From Candidatus Calditenuaceae archaeon (GTDB lineage Archaea > Thermoproteota > Nitrososphaeria_A > Caldarchaeales > Calditenuaceae): a DNA stretch of 64,000 nucleotides. Position numbers and translations under genes: made by a program. Shown here one piece after another: positions 41,962 to 49,234 of this stretch. The notes beneath the pieces are model-generated. The model was given only the letters and a program-made list of their open reading frames with translations. It was not told the DNA's origin and ran no database searches. The stretch lies in the NCBI GenBank assembly GCA_025058175.1, contig JANXED010000001.1, forward strand, positions 186,001-250,000. The letters run 5' to 3'. How positions within the stretch are numbered: position 1 is the stretch's first letter; each line of letters starts with the position of its first letter.

Positions 41962-42847
41962 CCCTCGAGTAGGACCCTTCGGGAGCGATGTCCCTTACGC
42001 TCTCGTTGTGGATCACCTCCGCGAGGACCGCTACGCCGTCGGCGATCGAGGGGCCATGTCCGCTGAAGTACCGCTTGGCGTCGACCGCGTAGACCTCCCC
42101 CTTCGCGTAGGCCGGGAGCCTCCTGAACCACTCGAGCTCTGAGAGCGTCTCCGCGTCCCTCAGCGATCTCTCGAGGTTGAAGCCGCAGGGACCGACAACA
42201 ACGACCTCCGGCGCGAATCCCACCAGCTCCTCCGCCGAGACCCTCCTCGAAGGCTTCCCCGGCTCACCGAAGTCGATGCCTCCGGCCATCCTCACCATCT
42301 CAGGCACCCAGTGGCCGCTGCAGAAGGGCGGGTAGAGCCACTCCATGAAGAGCGTCCCCTTGACATCTAGGCCTGAGACGAGCTCCCTCACGAACTCCAT
42401 CTTCGCCCTGAGGGCCTCGACCAGCTCCCTCCCCTCCCTCTCCCTTCCGGTCAGCCTGGCGACCTCGAGCATCGCGTCCAGCGCCTCGCTGAGGCTCTTC
42501 GGGGATATCGAGACGATCCCCGTCACGCCCTCGACGCTGACCTGGGGGGTGGTGACGGCGCAGACGTGGCAGAGGTCTTGGACGAAGATCAGGTCAGGAT
42601 CCAGCTCCGCGATCGCGTCGTAGTCGACGACGTAGAGGGGCTTGCCCGATGACAGGTGTTCCCTCACCGCCACGTCGATCTCCCACTGGCTCATACCATC
42701 TGTGTCGAGGACCGGACGGACCACTACCCTCCTGTGGTGGTTCGGGCTCGGGTTAGGGCAGGCGTAAGATATCCCTACGACCTCGTCGTGGAGCCCGAGC
42801 GCGTAAAGGGTCTCGGTTACGCTCGGCACCAGCGAGACGATCCTCAT
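41891..42847 (-). CDS. BtuF-like periplasmic-binding-fold protein without signal peptide
   Basis: A 318-residue class III binding-fold protein starting directly at MRIVSLVPSVTETLYALGL, with no signal peptide or lipobox. It contains LDPDLIFVQDLCHVCAVT, MAGGIDFGEPGKPSRRVSAEEL and the terminal VYAVDAKRYFSGHGPSIADG. Cytosolic relatives are widespread and annotated as cobalamin-binding or corrinoid-handling proteins. This is a second copy in addition to the secreted btuF at 30269. The C-terminal 24 residues overlap the flippase gene on the other strand. Confidence 0.85.
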   Translation of the reverse strand: MRIVSLVPSVTETLYALGLHDEVVGISYACPNPSPNHHRRVVVRPVLDTDGMSQWEIDVAVREHLSSGKPLYVVDYDAIAELDPDLIFVQDLCHVCAVTTPQVSVEGVTGIVSISPKSLSEALDAMLEVARLTGREREGRELVEALRAKMEFVRELVSGLDVKGTLFMEWLYPPFCSGHWVPEMVRMAGGIDFGEPGKPSRRVSAEELVGFAPEVVVVGPCGFNLERSLRDAETLSELEWFRRLPAYAKGEVYAVDAKRYFSGHGPSIADGVAVLAEVIHNESVRDIAPEGSYSRVRFDRASSGRGGTGRGELRSSRA

Positions 42848-42984
42848 CCGCGACTGTGGCCCTGCAGCGATATTTCACCGATTCGCGTCGACTTAGAGGC
42901 GAGGTATCGCGGTCAAAGCCCCGACATTCGCCCGAGCGTCGCAGGGCAACCCTATTTTAGAAGCCCCTTCACCGATCGGGAGGT

Positions 42985-43410
42985 ATGAGCGGGCTGGACG
43001 ACTCGGAGCTCGAGAGGATCAAGATGCGGAAGCTGATGGAGCGGATGAGGACCCAAGCGACCCCGACGGAGCCGAGGGTTCAGGTCATCGACCACCCGGT
43101 GGACCTGACCGACGCGGACTTCGACGAGTTCGTCAGGTCGCACGAGCTGGTGGTCGTCGACTTCTGGGCCGAGTGGTGCATGCCCTGCAGGTTCATGGCG
43201 CCGGTGGTAAAGGAACTCGCGAAGGAGATGGCCGGGAAGGTGGTTTTCGCGAAGCTCAACGTCGACGAGAACCCGAGGACCGCGGCCAGGTACGGGATAA
43301 TGAGCATACCGACGTTCTTGGTCTTCAGGAACGGGAGGCCGGTCGACGCGATAGTCGGGGCGATGCCGAAGCAGAGGTTCAAGGCCCAGATCGAGAGGTA
43401 CCTGAGTTAG
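42985..43410 (+). CDS. Thioredoxin with N-terminal helical extension
   Basis: A 141-residue thioredoxin. The active site is VDFWAEWCMPCRFMAPV, and the cis-proline segment is SIPTFLVF. The first 35 residues form a charged helix (DDSELERIKMRKLMERMR) that precedes the domain and is unusual for bacterial thioredoxins. It probably works with trxB (34381) and possibly nrdJ. ATG 42985 is 29 nt from a TATTTTA box. Confidence 0.94.
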   Translation: MSGLDDSELERIKMRKLMERMRTQATPTEPRVQVIDHPVDLTDADFDEFVRSHELVVVDFWAEWCMPCRFMAPVVKELAKEMAGKVVFAKLNVDENPRTAARYGIMSIPTFLVFRNGRPVDAIVGAMPKQRFKAQIERYLS

Positions 43411-43901
43411 ACCCCCAAGAAGAGGTCCGGTTCGGTGATCCCTATTGAGTGGAAGACTTCAGCCTCGACCCTGCCCACCGCGCCCGGAGTCCTCGACTTG
43501 ATTTCCTCGTACCTCCTGTAGAACTCGGCCCTGACCCTCTCGACCTGGGAGAAGAGCTCCTCGGCGTCCTTGTAGGTCGACCTCATCGTCCTTTGGCGCC
43601 TCGCGTTCCCGACGACCTCGACGAAGTAGGCCGTGACGGTACCGCCCGACTTCATGTAACCTGCCTTCGTCCCCCTCCCTGACGCCCTCGCGACCGCCTC
43701 GACTAGGACCGAGACGAGCTTCGTCTCCCTGCCCGCATCGAAGGCCAGGTCCAGCGCGAACCCGCACCTCCCGAACCTCGCGTAGATCCTCTTCTCCATC
43801 GGGTAGTGCCTCAAGGTCGCGAGCCCCCTCAAAGACGGGTCGTTCAGCATCCTCACGATCTCTGAGGTTATTCGGTCGACCTTGGCTTGCCTAGCCGGCA
43901 C
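43407..43901 (-). CDS. Hypothetical basic protein
   Basis: A 164-residue soluble protein with a basic beta-rich core (ATLRHYPMEKRIYARFGRCGFALDLAF) and a helical C-terminal third (KDAEELFSQVERVRAEFYRRYEEIKSR). No known motif, metal-site cluster or membrane helix. GTG 43901 is preferred to 43919 because a GTATAAG box lies 25 nt upstream. It converges with thioredoxin with a four-base overlap and is followed by rfcS on the same strand only after its own promoter. Confidence 0.62.
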   Translation of the reverse strand: MPARQAKVDRITSEIVRMLNDPSLRGLATLRHYPMEKRIYARFGRCGFALDLAFDAGRETKLVSVLVEAVARASGRGTKAGYMKSGGTVTAYFVEVVGNARRQRTMRSTYKDAEELFSQVERVRAEFYRRYEEIKSRTPGAVGRVEAEVFHSIGITEPDLFLGV

Positions 43902-43954
43902 GGCATGCCCAAGCTCCACGAGGTATAAGAATGTTGATCAGGATGGACTGGAAA

Positions 43955-44923
43955 CTAAGAGGACCTGGAGAGGGCGTGGAGGCTCGCGAGGACCATCATG
44001 AACTGGACCTCCGGGGTGGCTCCCTGGGATATCCTGTAGTCGACCTCGCCGAGGAGGCTCAGGAGCTTGGCCCTGTCGGTCTCCTTAATGGGGACGTAAA
44101 AGGCCTCCGCGTACATCCTGTTGATGATCTCCCTCTCCGAGACGCCATCGACATAGAGAGCCTGCCTGAGGATCCGCTTAGCCTCGTCGAGCTTCCCGTC
44201 CAACGCGAGCTCCATCATCCTCCTGACCTCCACCGCGCCCGCGAGCCCCGCGACCCTGTAGACGAGGTCGGCTGTGATGCTCCTCGAGTAGATCGAGGCG
44301 GTCTGGAGGACGTTCAGAACCTTCCTGAGGTCGCCCTCGGAGACGTCGTAAAGGGCTGCGACGGCCCGCTCCTCGACCCTGAGCCCCTCGGCCCCCGCGA
44401 CCCGCTCGACCATCTGCCTAACCCCCGACTCGTCGATCGGCCTGAACCTGAAGACCGCGCACCTCGACTGGATCGGCTCGATGATCCTGTTCAGGTAATT
44501 GGCCGCGAGCACGAACCTACAGGTCCCTGAGAACTGCTCCATCACCCTCCTGAAGGCGTGCTGGGCCTCCGCGGTCAACATGTCCGACTCGTCCAGGAGG
44601 AGGACCTTGAACCCCGGCCCAGCCATCGGTATCGTCCTCGCGAAGGTCTTTACCTTCTCCCTGATCACGTCGATCCCCCTCTCGTCGGAGGCGTTGATCT
44701 CGAGGAAGTGGCCGTCCTCTACGTACCTCTCCCCGAAGAGGTCTCTGGCGAGGGCGTGGGCGGTCGCTGTCTTCCCGACGCCCGGCGGCCCCGCGAAGAT
44801 CATGTGGGGGACGTTCTTGGTCTCGAGGACGCCCCTCAGCGCCCTCACTATTTGCTCCTGGTCGATCACCTCGCTCAGCGACTTCGGCCTGTACTTCTCG
44901 ATCCAGGGAATCCCCTCTGCCAT
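43955..44923 (-). CDS. rfcS: Replication factor C small subunit
   Basis: A 322-residue clamp-loader AAA+ ATPase. The pattern PWIEKYRPKSLSEVIDQ, Walker A FAGPPGVGKTATA, KVLLLDESDML, the SRC motif in IQSRCAVFRF and the sensor region AFRRVMEQ are all intact. It loads the PCNA clamp with the large RFC subunit, which is not in the window. ATG 44923 is favoured over ATG 44938 and the frame start 44950 by the amino terminus. No intein is present. Confidence 0.96.
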   Translation of the reverse strand: MAEGIPWIEKYRPKSLSEVIDQEQIVRALRGVLETKNVPHMIFAGPPGVGKTATAHALARDLFGERYVEDGHFLEINASDERGIDVIREKVKTFARTIPMAGPGFKVLLLDESDMLTAEAQHAFRRVMEQFSGTCRFVLAANYLNRIIEPIQSRCAVFRFRPIDESGVRQMVERVAGAEGLRVEERAVAALYDVSEGDLRKVLNVLQTASIYSRSITADLVYRVAGLAGAVEVRRMMELALDGKLDEAKRILRQALYVDGVSEREIINRMYAEAFYVPIKETDRAKLLSLLGEVDYRISQGATPEVQFMMVLASLHALSRSS

Positions 44924-45058
44924 CCCGTCCGGCCCCATCGACGAACGCAATATTAGTTAAAGCTGGCTCGGCGTCGACCTCGACCCTGCGCAGCGTCTCC
45001 GGGAATCCTTTTTACTTCGAGGAGGCATCCGGTATTGGGAAGGGCCTTGATCCAGGGC

Positions 45059-45349
45059 ATGGAGTGGATAATCGTCCTCGCGGTGATCGCGATCCTCCTC
45101 CTCTGGGGGCCCGAGAAGATCCCGAAGATAGCCAGGGCGATCGGTCAGGCGAGGAGGGAGTACGAGAGGGCCTCCAGGGAGATAACCGATGAGATAAGGA
45201 CCGCGGTCTCGGAGGGCCCGACGTCGCCCAGCAGGCCCCAGCAGCCCGACGTGATCGCGATCGCTAAGTCCTTGGGCATCGAGACCGAGGGCAAGACCCG
45301 GGAGCAGATAGCCGACGAGATCGCTACCAAGCTCAAGGAGAAGAAGTGA
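45059..45349 (+). CDS. tatA: Twin-arginine translocase subunit TatA-like
   Basis: A 96-residue protein: an N-terminal membrane helix (WIIVLAVIAILLLWGPEKIPKIARAIG) followed by an amphipathic helix REYERASREI, a Ser/Pro linker and a C-terminal helical unit AIAKSLGIETEGKTREQIADEI. The hinge GPEKIP and the first two parts are standard TatA. The last unit is an added module. In-frame TTG codons at 45035 and 45047 are alternative starts. It is coupled to the second TatA-like gene. Confidence 0.88.
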   Translation: MEWIIVLAVIAILLLWGPEKIPKIARAIGQARREYERASREITDEIRTAVSEGPTSPSRPQQPDVIAIAKSLGIETEGKTREQIADEIATKLKEKK

Positions 45350-45606
45350 GGGGGTTGATATCGGTCTTCGAGGCGCTGCTGATCGCCGCGGTCCTGGTCT
45401 TCGTCTGGGTCCTCCTGAAGCCCGACGTGATCGTGAAGTGGGGGAGGACGCTCGGGAGGCTCAGGGCGGAGATGTCTAAGGGGGAGTCGGAGGACGAGGT
45501 TTACAGGATCGCCGAGCAGCTCGGCATCCCAACTGAAGGGAAGTCCAGGGAGGAGCTAATAGAGGCGATAAGGGCTAAGGCGAGGCGGGAGAACGACCGT
45601 CCATAA
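45346..45606 (+). CDS. Second TatA-like protein
   Basis: An 86-residue protein: an N-terminal membrane helix (FEALLIAAVLVFVWVLLKPDVIVKWG), an amphipathic helix GRTLGRLRAEMSKGE, and the same C-terminal unit as the preceding gene, RIAEQLGIPTEGKSREELIEAI. The helix lacks the GPEKIP hinge, with KPDVIVKWG in its place. GTG 45346 overlaps the previous stop (GTGA). TatC is not in the window. The matching tails suggest the two proteins work together. Confidence 0.78.
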   Translation: MRGLISVFEALLIAAVLVFVWVLLKPDVIVKWGRTLGRLRAEMSKGESEDEVYRIAEQLGIPTEGKSREELIEAIRAKARRENDRP

Positions 45607-45610
45607 AAAA
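45605..45610 (-). terminator. Oligo-T terminator of Lys/Ala-rich gene
   Basis: On the minus strand GGATTTTTTATGG lies about 30 bases after the stop of the gene at 45642. Runs of T are the usual archaeal termination signal. It overlaps the stop codon of the convergent TatA-like gene. Confidence 0.5.
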
Positions 45611-45641
45611 TCCGTTCCTTTCCGTTGAACCCCGTATGGGC

Positions 45642-45770
45642 TCAGGTCCCAGCGGTCTGCTGTCCCTGCGCCGGTGGCTTCTCCGGTGGCTTCATAGCCG
45701 GCTTCTTCTTAGCAGGGGCCTTCTTTGCTGCCTTCTTCTTCGTCGTCTTCTTAGCCTTCTTCGCTGGCAT
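45642..45770 (-). CDS. 42-residue Lys/Ala-rich, H1-tail-like basic protein
   Basis: A short gene on the minus strand, start ATG 45770 and stop TGA 45642. The product is MPAKKAKKTTKKKAAKKA followed by further AKKK units and then PEKPPAQGQQTAGT. The composition resembles linker-histone tails and basic heads of some r-proteins. A TATA box (45804-45814) and a GAGTGATGG stretch precede the ATG, and an oligo-T run follows the gene. It probably binds DNA or RNA non-specifically. The 72-codon frame on the opposite strand is its shadow. Confidence 0.72.
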   Translation of the reverse strand: MPAKKAKKTTKKKAAKKAPAKKKPAMKPPEKPPAQGQQTAGT

Positions 45771-45803
45771 CTTCCATCACTCATCAGATATTGTAATAGG
45801 ACA

Positions 45804-45814
45804 GTATAAATATG
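45804..45814. promoter_or_regulatory. Bidirectional TATA region
   Basis: GTATAAATATG, reading CATATTTATAC on the minus strand. It lies about 39 nt before the Lys/Ala-rich ATG (45770) and about 31 nt before the MocA-like ATG (45840). A second AT element, ATTGTAATA near 45789-45797, may instead serve the plus-strand gene, which has a clear GAGGTGA Shine-Dalgarno motif at 45826-45832. Confidence 0.5.
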
Positions 45815-45839
45815 TTACGTTCAGTGAGGTGAAAATGGA

Positions 45840-46430
45840 ATGAGGTTCGCAGCGGTGGTCCTGGCGGCTGGGCCGTCGAGCAGGATGGGGGGAAGGCAGA
45901 AGCTGGTGGAGGAGGTGGGCGGGAGGAGCGTGGTCAGGAGGGTGGCGGAGGCGGCCCTGGATTCGCGGTGCAGGCCGGTGGTGGTGGTCCTCGGGAACAT
46001 GGCCGAGAGGGTGAGGGCGGAGCTACCTGGGGGCGTGGAGGCGGTCGTGAACCCGGACTGGAGGTCCGGGATGTCCTCGAGCATCAGACGGGGGGTCGAG
46101 GCTGTGGCGGGGAGGGCCGGCGGTGCGGTGATCTGTCCTGGCGACATGCCCTTCATCAGGCCGGAGACCCTGGACAGGCTGGTCGAGGCATGTGGCGAGG
46201 GCATCGCCTACTGCACCGTGACCGGGGAGGTCCGGAGCCCCGCGGCCTTCTCATCGGCGTTCTTCGGGGAGCTGATGGCCCTCGAGGGCGACAGGGGGGC
46301 TAAGGAGGTGGTCCTGAGGCATCTGGATCTCGCCAGGCCGGTGAGGGTCGACCCCGTTGAGCTGCTGGACGTCGACTCGCCGGAGGGGCTGGAGCTCGCC
46401 AGGAGCCTGGCGGCGAGGCTGAACCTCTGA
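45840..46430 (+). CDS. MocA/MobA-like nucleotidyltransferase
   Basis: A 196-residue NTP transferase. The signature LAAGPSSRMGGRQKLVEEVGG, the NPDWRSGMSSSI motif and CPGDMPFI match the MocA group, which transfers CMP to molybdopterin. The family also contains related sugar or cofactor guanylyltransferases, so the exact substrate is uncertain. moaB at 61348 shows that a molybdopterin pathway exists. The start is supported by GAGGTGA eight bases before ATG 45840, one of the few good Shine-Dalgarno sites here. Confidence 0.85.
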   Translation: MRFAAVVLAAGPSSRMGGRQKLVEEVGGRSVVRRVAEAALDSRCRPVVVVLGNMAERVRAELPGGVEAVVNPDWRSGMSSSIRRGVEAVAGRAGGAVICPGDMPFIRPETLDRLVEACGEGIAYCTVTGEVRSPAAFSSAFFGELMALEGDRGAKEVVLRHLDLARPVRVDPVELLDVDSPEGLELARSLAARLNL

Positions 46431-46441
46431 GCGTGCCCCGT

Positions 46442-47329
46442 TCAGGCCCTCCGGACCTCTAGGGCCCACCTCACCTCGGAGGCCCTCCGCCTTATCGCGT
46501 GGCCGTCGAGCCTGCCAGGCCCAAGCCTCACCACCCTCTCGGCAGAGGCGGAGAGCCCCAGCGCCGTTGCCTCGAGGACGTCCCCGGTCTCCATCAGCCC
46601 CACAAGGAAGGCCCCTCCGAAGACGTCTCCGGCTCCGGTCGAGTCCACCGGCCTCACCTCTGCCTTTCCCCTAACGAGGAGCTCGCCGTCAGAGACGCAA
46701 ACTCCCTCCCTCCCGACGCTCACCGCAACGATCGACCCGGTCGAGCGGCTCAGGCCCACGGCGGCCTCTGTTGGGCCCTGGTAACCGAACGCCCTCGCCT
46801 CCTCCATCGCCAGCCTGAGCACCCTTATTCCCCTGATCTGGTCGAGGTCGACGGGCTCGACGGAGACCAGCTTCCCTCCCCCTCCGAACCTCCGCATCAA
46901 CCCCTGCGGGTCCAGGGCAGACCACTTGAACGCCTTCGCCCCCTCCAGGAGCTCCGGCCCCACCTCCCCTGCGACCGGGCCGAAGTAGACGGCATCGAAG
47001 CCCTTCCCGAGCAGCTTGGCAGGGACGTCCGGCGCCCTCGCCGCCAGCCACATCTCCCTCGAATCGCCGGTGTAGACGATCCTGAAGCGGGTGGTTGCAT
47101 CGCCCTCGACGACCGCTCCCTCCGTTCTCACCCCGAGGCCACTCAGCGCCTCGAGCGCCCAGACGCCATCGGACCCCACTACAGTCACCGCTACCGGTTC
47201 GTGGCCCAACGCGGCGATCGAGAGCCCGGCGTACGTAGGTACCCCTCCTATCGAGGTGTAGGTGCCCGAGGGCGTCACGACCTCGTCGATGACCAGGTGC
47301 CCGACGACCGCCACCCTGAAGCCCCTCAC
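46442..47329 (-). CDS. PfkB-family carbohydrate/nucleoside kinase
   Basis: A 295-residue ribokinase-type kinase. It starts VAVVGHLVIDEVV, has IGGVPTYAGLSIAALG (substrate-binding glycines) and ends with the ATP/anion-hole motif DSTGAGDVFGGAF. It is somewhat similar to archaeal myo-inositol or nucleoside kinases; substrate not assignable. GTG 47329 overlaps the PIN-domain stop (GTGA), making it the third gene of a coupled operon with nadK. Confidence 0.9.
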   Translation of the reverse strand: MRGFRVAVVGHLVIDEVVTPSGTYTSIGGVPTYAGLSIAALGHEPVAVTVVGSDGVWALEALSGLGVRTEGAVVEGDATTRFRIVYTGDSREMWLAARAPDVPAKLLGKGFDAVYFGPVAGEVGPELLEGAKAFKWSALDPQGLMRRFGGGGKLVSVEPVDLDQIRGIRVLRLAMEEARAFGYQGPTEAAVGLSRSTGSIVAVSVGREGVCVSDGELLVRGKAEVRPVDSTGAGDVFGGAFLVGLMETGDVLEATALGLSASAERVVRLGPGRLDGHAIRRRASEVRWALEVRRA

Positions 47330-47733
47330 GTCAGGTCCCTCTGGGGGTACTTCACGCCCTTGCAGGGGATCCCGAGCTTCGCGGCCACCCTCCGGACCAC
47401 CGAGTCGTCGGATAGGAGGACTACCTCGTTCCCCTCCTCGAGGAGCTGTAGGGCTAGGGCCAGGACCTCCACGTCGGCCCTTGAGGCGCTGAACTTCTCT
47501 TCCTTGCTCAATGACCCCCTGACCCTCTCGACGTAGGCCTCGGAGGGCTGGACGACCGCGAGGGACCCCGACTCCATCAGCGCCCTCACCCTGACCTCCT
47601 GGATCTCCCTCTTCGTCCGGAGCAGCTCCTCCATGACCGATGGCGTCGTCACCGCGGCCCTGTCTCCGGAGGGCACGGAGGGGCTCACGATCACCGGCGT
47701 CGCGTCGAGGACGACGTACCTGCCCCTCCTCAC
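47326..47733 (-). CDS. PIN-domain protein, Nob1-like, without zinc ribbon
   Basis: A 135-residue PIN nuclease domain. VVLDATPVIV holds the first Asp, TTPSVMEELL the Glu, and SRADVEVLALAL and LLSDDSVVRRVAAKLGIPCKGV the late acidic residues. The sequence order is that of archaeal Nob1, which trims 16S rRNA. The protein ends at KYPQRDLT, where Nob1 continues into a zinc ribbon. The GTG at 47733 overlaps the nadK stop (GTGA). Confidence 0.8.
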   Translation of the reverse strand: MRRGRYVVLDATPVIVSPSVPSGDRAAVTTPSVMEELLRTKREIQEVRVRALMESGSLAVVQPSEAYVERVRGSLSKEEKFSASRADVEVLALALQLLEEGNEVVLLSDDSVVRRVAAKLGIPCKGVKYPQRDLT

Positions 47734-48527
47734 CTGATCGTCCAACCCAGCCTCTTCCTCAGCCTCCGCTCGAAGAGGGGACCGACTCCAACCCTGACGA
47801 TGACCGCGTAGTGCGGCGACCTGTAGAACTTCACCGCCCTGGAGACGTCCCGCCTCACGTAGCCGTCGCAGAGGACGGTAGCCCTCCCTCCCACCACCTC
47901 GACCTCGACGGACTTGAGCCCGGAGACCACGACGGGCCTGAAGTAGGTGATGGGGGCGACAGGGGCGGCGACGAAGCACTCGACCGAGTCGTCCACCGCA
48001 GGCCCTCCGCAGGAGAAGCTGTACGCCGTTGACCCGACCGGCGTCGAGACCACCAGGCCGTCGCTGACTATGCCGTTGAGGGAGAACCCGTCCAGCGAGA
48101 TCGAGTACTCGATCACCTTCCCGGGCTCGGTAGCGGAGAGGTAAGCGTCGTTCACGACGTCCGCGACCCGGTCGCCGTCGGCCTCGACCCTCATCCTCAT
48201 ATGCCTCTCGGTGTAGAAGGACCCGCCGATCACCCGCTCGAGGGCCTCCTGCGCCGACTCAGGCCCCACCTCTGCCAGGTACCCTCCCCTTCCCACAGAT
48301 ATCGGGAGGACGGGGGTCTCTGGGTCCTCGAGGTGGTGGAAGGCCCTGAGGATGGTGCCGTCGCCGCCTATCGCGACGCCCAGATCCACGTCGAACCTCC
48401 TACCCTCCAGGGACTCGACGTCGAGCCTCGTGACGTGGTGCCCCGCTCCTTCAAGGAGGCCCTCGAGCCTGAGGGAGAGCCTCTCGCTCGCCTCCTTCAA
48501 CCGCGTGTAGACTAGCAGAACCTCCAC
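47730..48527 (-). CDS. nadK: NAD kinase
   Basis: A 265-residue NAD kinase. The catalytic loop GGDGTILRAFH, the NDAYLSA segment, TPVGSTAYSFSCGGPAVDDS and PVVVSGLKSVEVEV are typical. It makes NADP from NAD and ATP or polyphosphate. GTG 48527 lies 24 nt from a palindromic TATA element that also faces the dedA gene. First of three coupled genes. Confidence 0.94.
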   Translation of the reverse strand: MEVLLVYTRLKEASERLSLRLEGLLEGAGHHVTRLDVESLEGRRFDVDLGVAIGGDGTILRAFHHLEDPETPVLPISVGRGGYLAEVGPESAQEALERVIGGSFYTERHMRMRVEADGDRVADVVNDAYLSATEPGKVIEYSISLDGFSLNGIVSDGLVVSTPVGSTAYSFSCGGPAVDDSVECFVAAPVAPITYFRPVVVSGLKSVEVEVVGGRATVLCDGYVRRDVSRAVKFYRSPHYAVIVRVGVGPLFERRLRKRLGWTIR

Positions 48528-48546
48528 GCAAAACCACCAGCCCGGC

Positions 48547-48556
48547 GGTATAATGG
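48547..48556. promoter_or_regulatory. Palindromic bidirectional TATA element
   Basis: GGTATAATGG: read on the other strand it is CCATTATACC. It is 24 nt from the nadK GTG (48527) and 30 nt from the dedA GTG (48581). Both messages would be leaderless or nearly so. Confidence 0.6.
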
Positions 48557-48580
48557 TTTTGGTCCGGGGACGTTTAAATC

Positions 48581-49234
48581 GTGAGCGCAGGTCTAGTGTC
48601 GGCGTTGTTCAGGGAGATCGTCGAGGCGATGATCGAGTTCTCGAGGAACCACCTCCTCCACGTGGGGCCCTTCGGACTGGCCCTCCTCTCCTTCATCGAG
48701 GCGATCTTCTTCCCCGTTCCGCCCGACGCCCTCCTCGTGCCCCTCGTCCTGCTAAACCCCCCTAACGGCGTCCTCTACGGCGTAATTACTGTGGTCTCAT
48801 CCGTCGCGGGCGGGCTGGTCGGCTTCTACCTCGGGAGGAGGTTCGGGAGGCCTCTGCTCCTGAGGGTCGCTGGGAAGCGGAACATCTCCTGGCTGGAGCA
48901 GTACTTCGAGAAGTACGGAGCCCTCGCGGTCGGCCTCGCGGCCTTCACGCCCCTTCCGTTCAAGGTCTTCACGATCGGAGCCGGCGCCCTCGGGATGAGG
49001 GACGTCAAGGGTTTCGTGGTCGCGGCGACCATAGGGAGGGCAGCAAGGTTCATGCCGGTGAGCGTCGTCCTCTCGCTCTACGGCGAGGCCGTCGTAAACG
49101 CGATCCTGGAGTACGTCGACCTGATCGGTTGGCTGACTCTCGCGGCGGTTCTGGCCTACGCGGCTTTCGTCGCGGTCAGGAGGCTAGCTCCTCGGCGATG
49201 GCCTTCGCCTCGTCCTCGACCATCTTCGCCGTGA
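48581..49234 (+). CDS. DedA-family membrane protein
   Basis: A 217-residue DedA/SNARE-associated (VTT) membrane protein with about five helices. It has the family segments FIEAIFFPVPPDALLVPLVL, GGLVGFYLGRRFGR, FTPLPFKVFTIGAGALGM and RAARFMPV (the conserved Arg and Pro re-entrant region). DedA proteins flip phospholipids or polyprenyl phosphates. The C-terminal tail RRWPSPRPRPSSP overlaps the convergent topo VI-B gene by 59 bases. Confidence 0.92.
   Translation: MSAGLVSALFREIVEAMIEFSRNHLLHVGPFGLALLSFIEAIFFPVPPDALLVPLVLLNPPNGVLYGVITVVSSVAGGLVGFYLGRRFGRPLLLRVAGKRNISWLEQYFEKYGALAVGLAAFTPLPFKVFTIGAGALGMRDVKGFVVAATIGRAARFMPVSVVLSLYGEAVVNAILEYVDLIGWLTLAAVLAYAAFVAVRRLAPRRWPSPRPRPSSP

Noticed and set aside
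45625-45843. 72-codon Phe/Gly-rich plus-strand frame
   Set aside because: It is the reverse of the Lys/Ala-rich gene, whose AAG codons read as CTT/TTC on the other strand.
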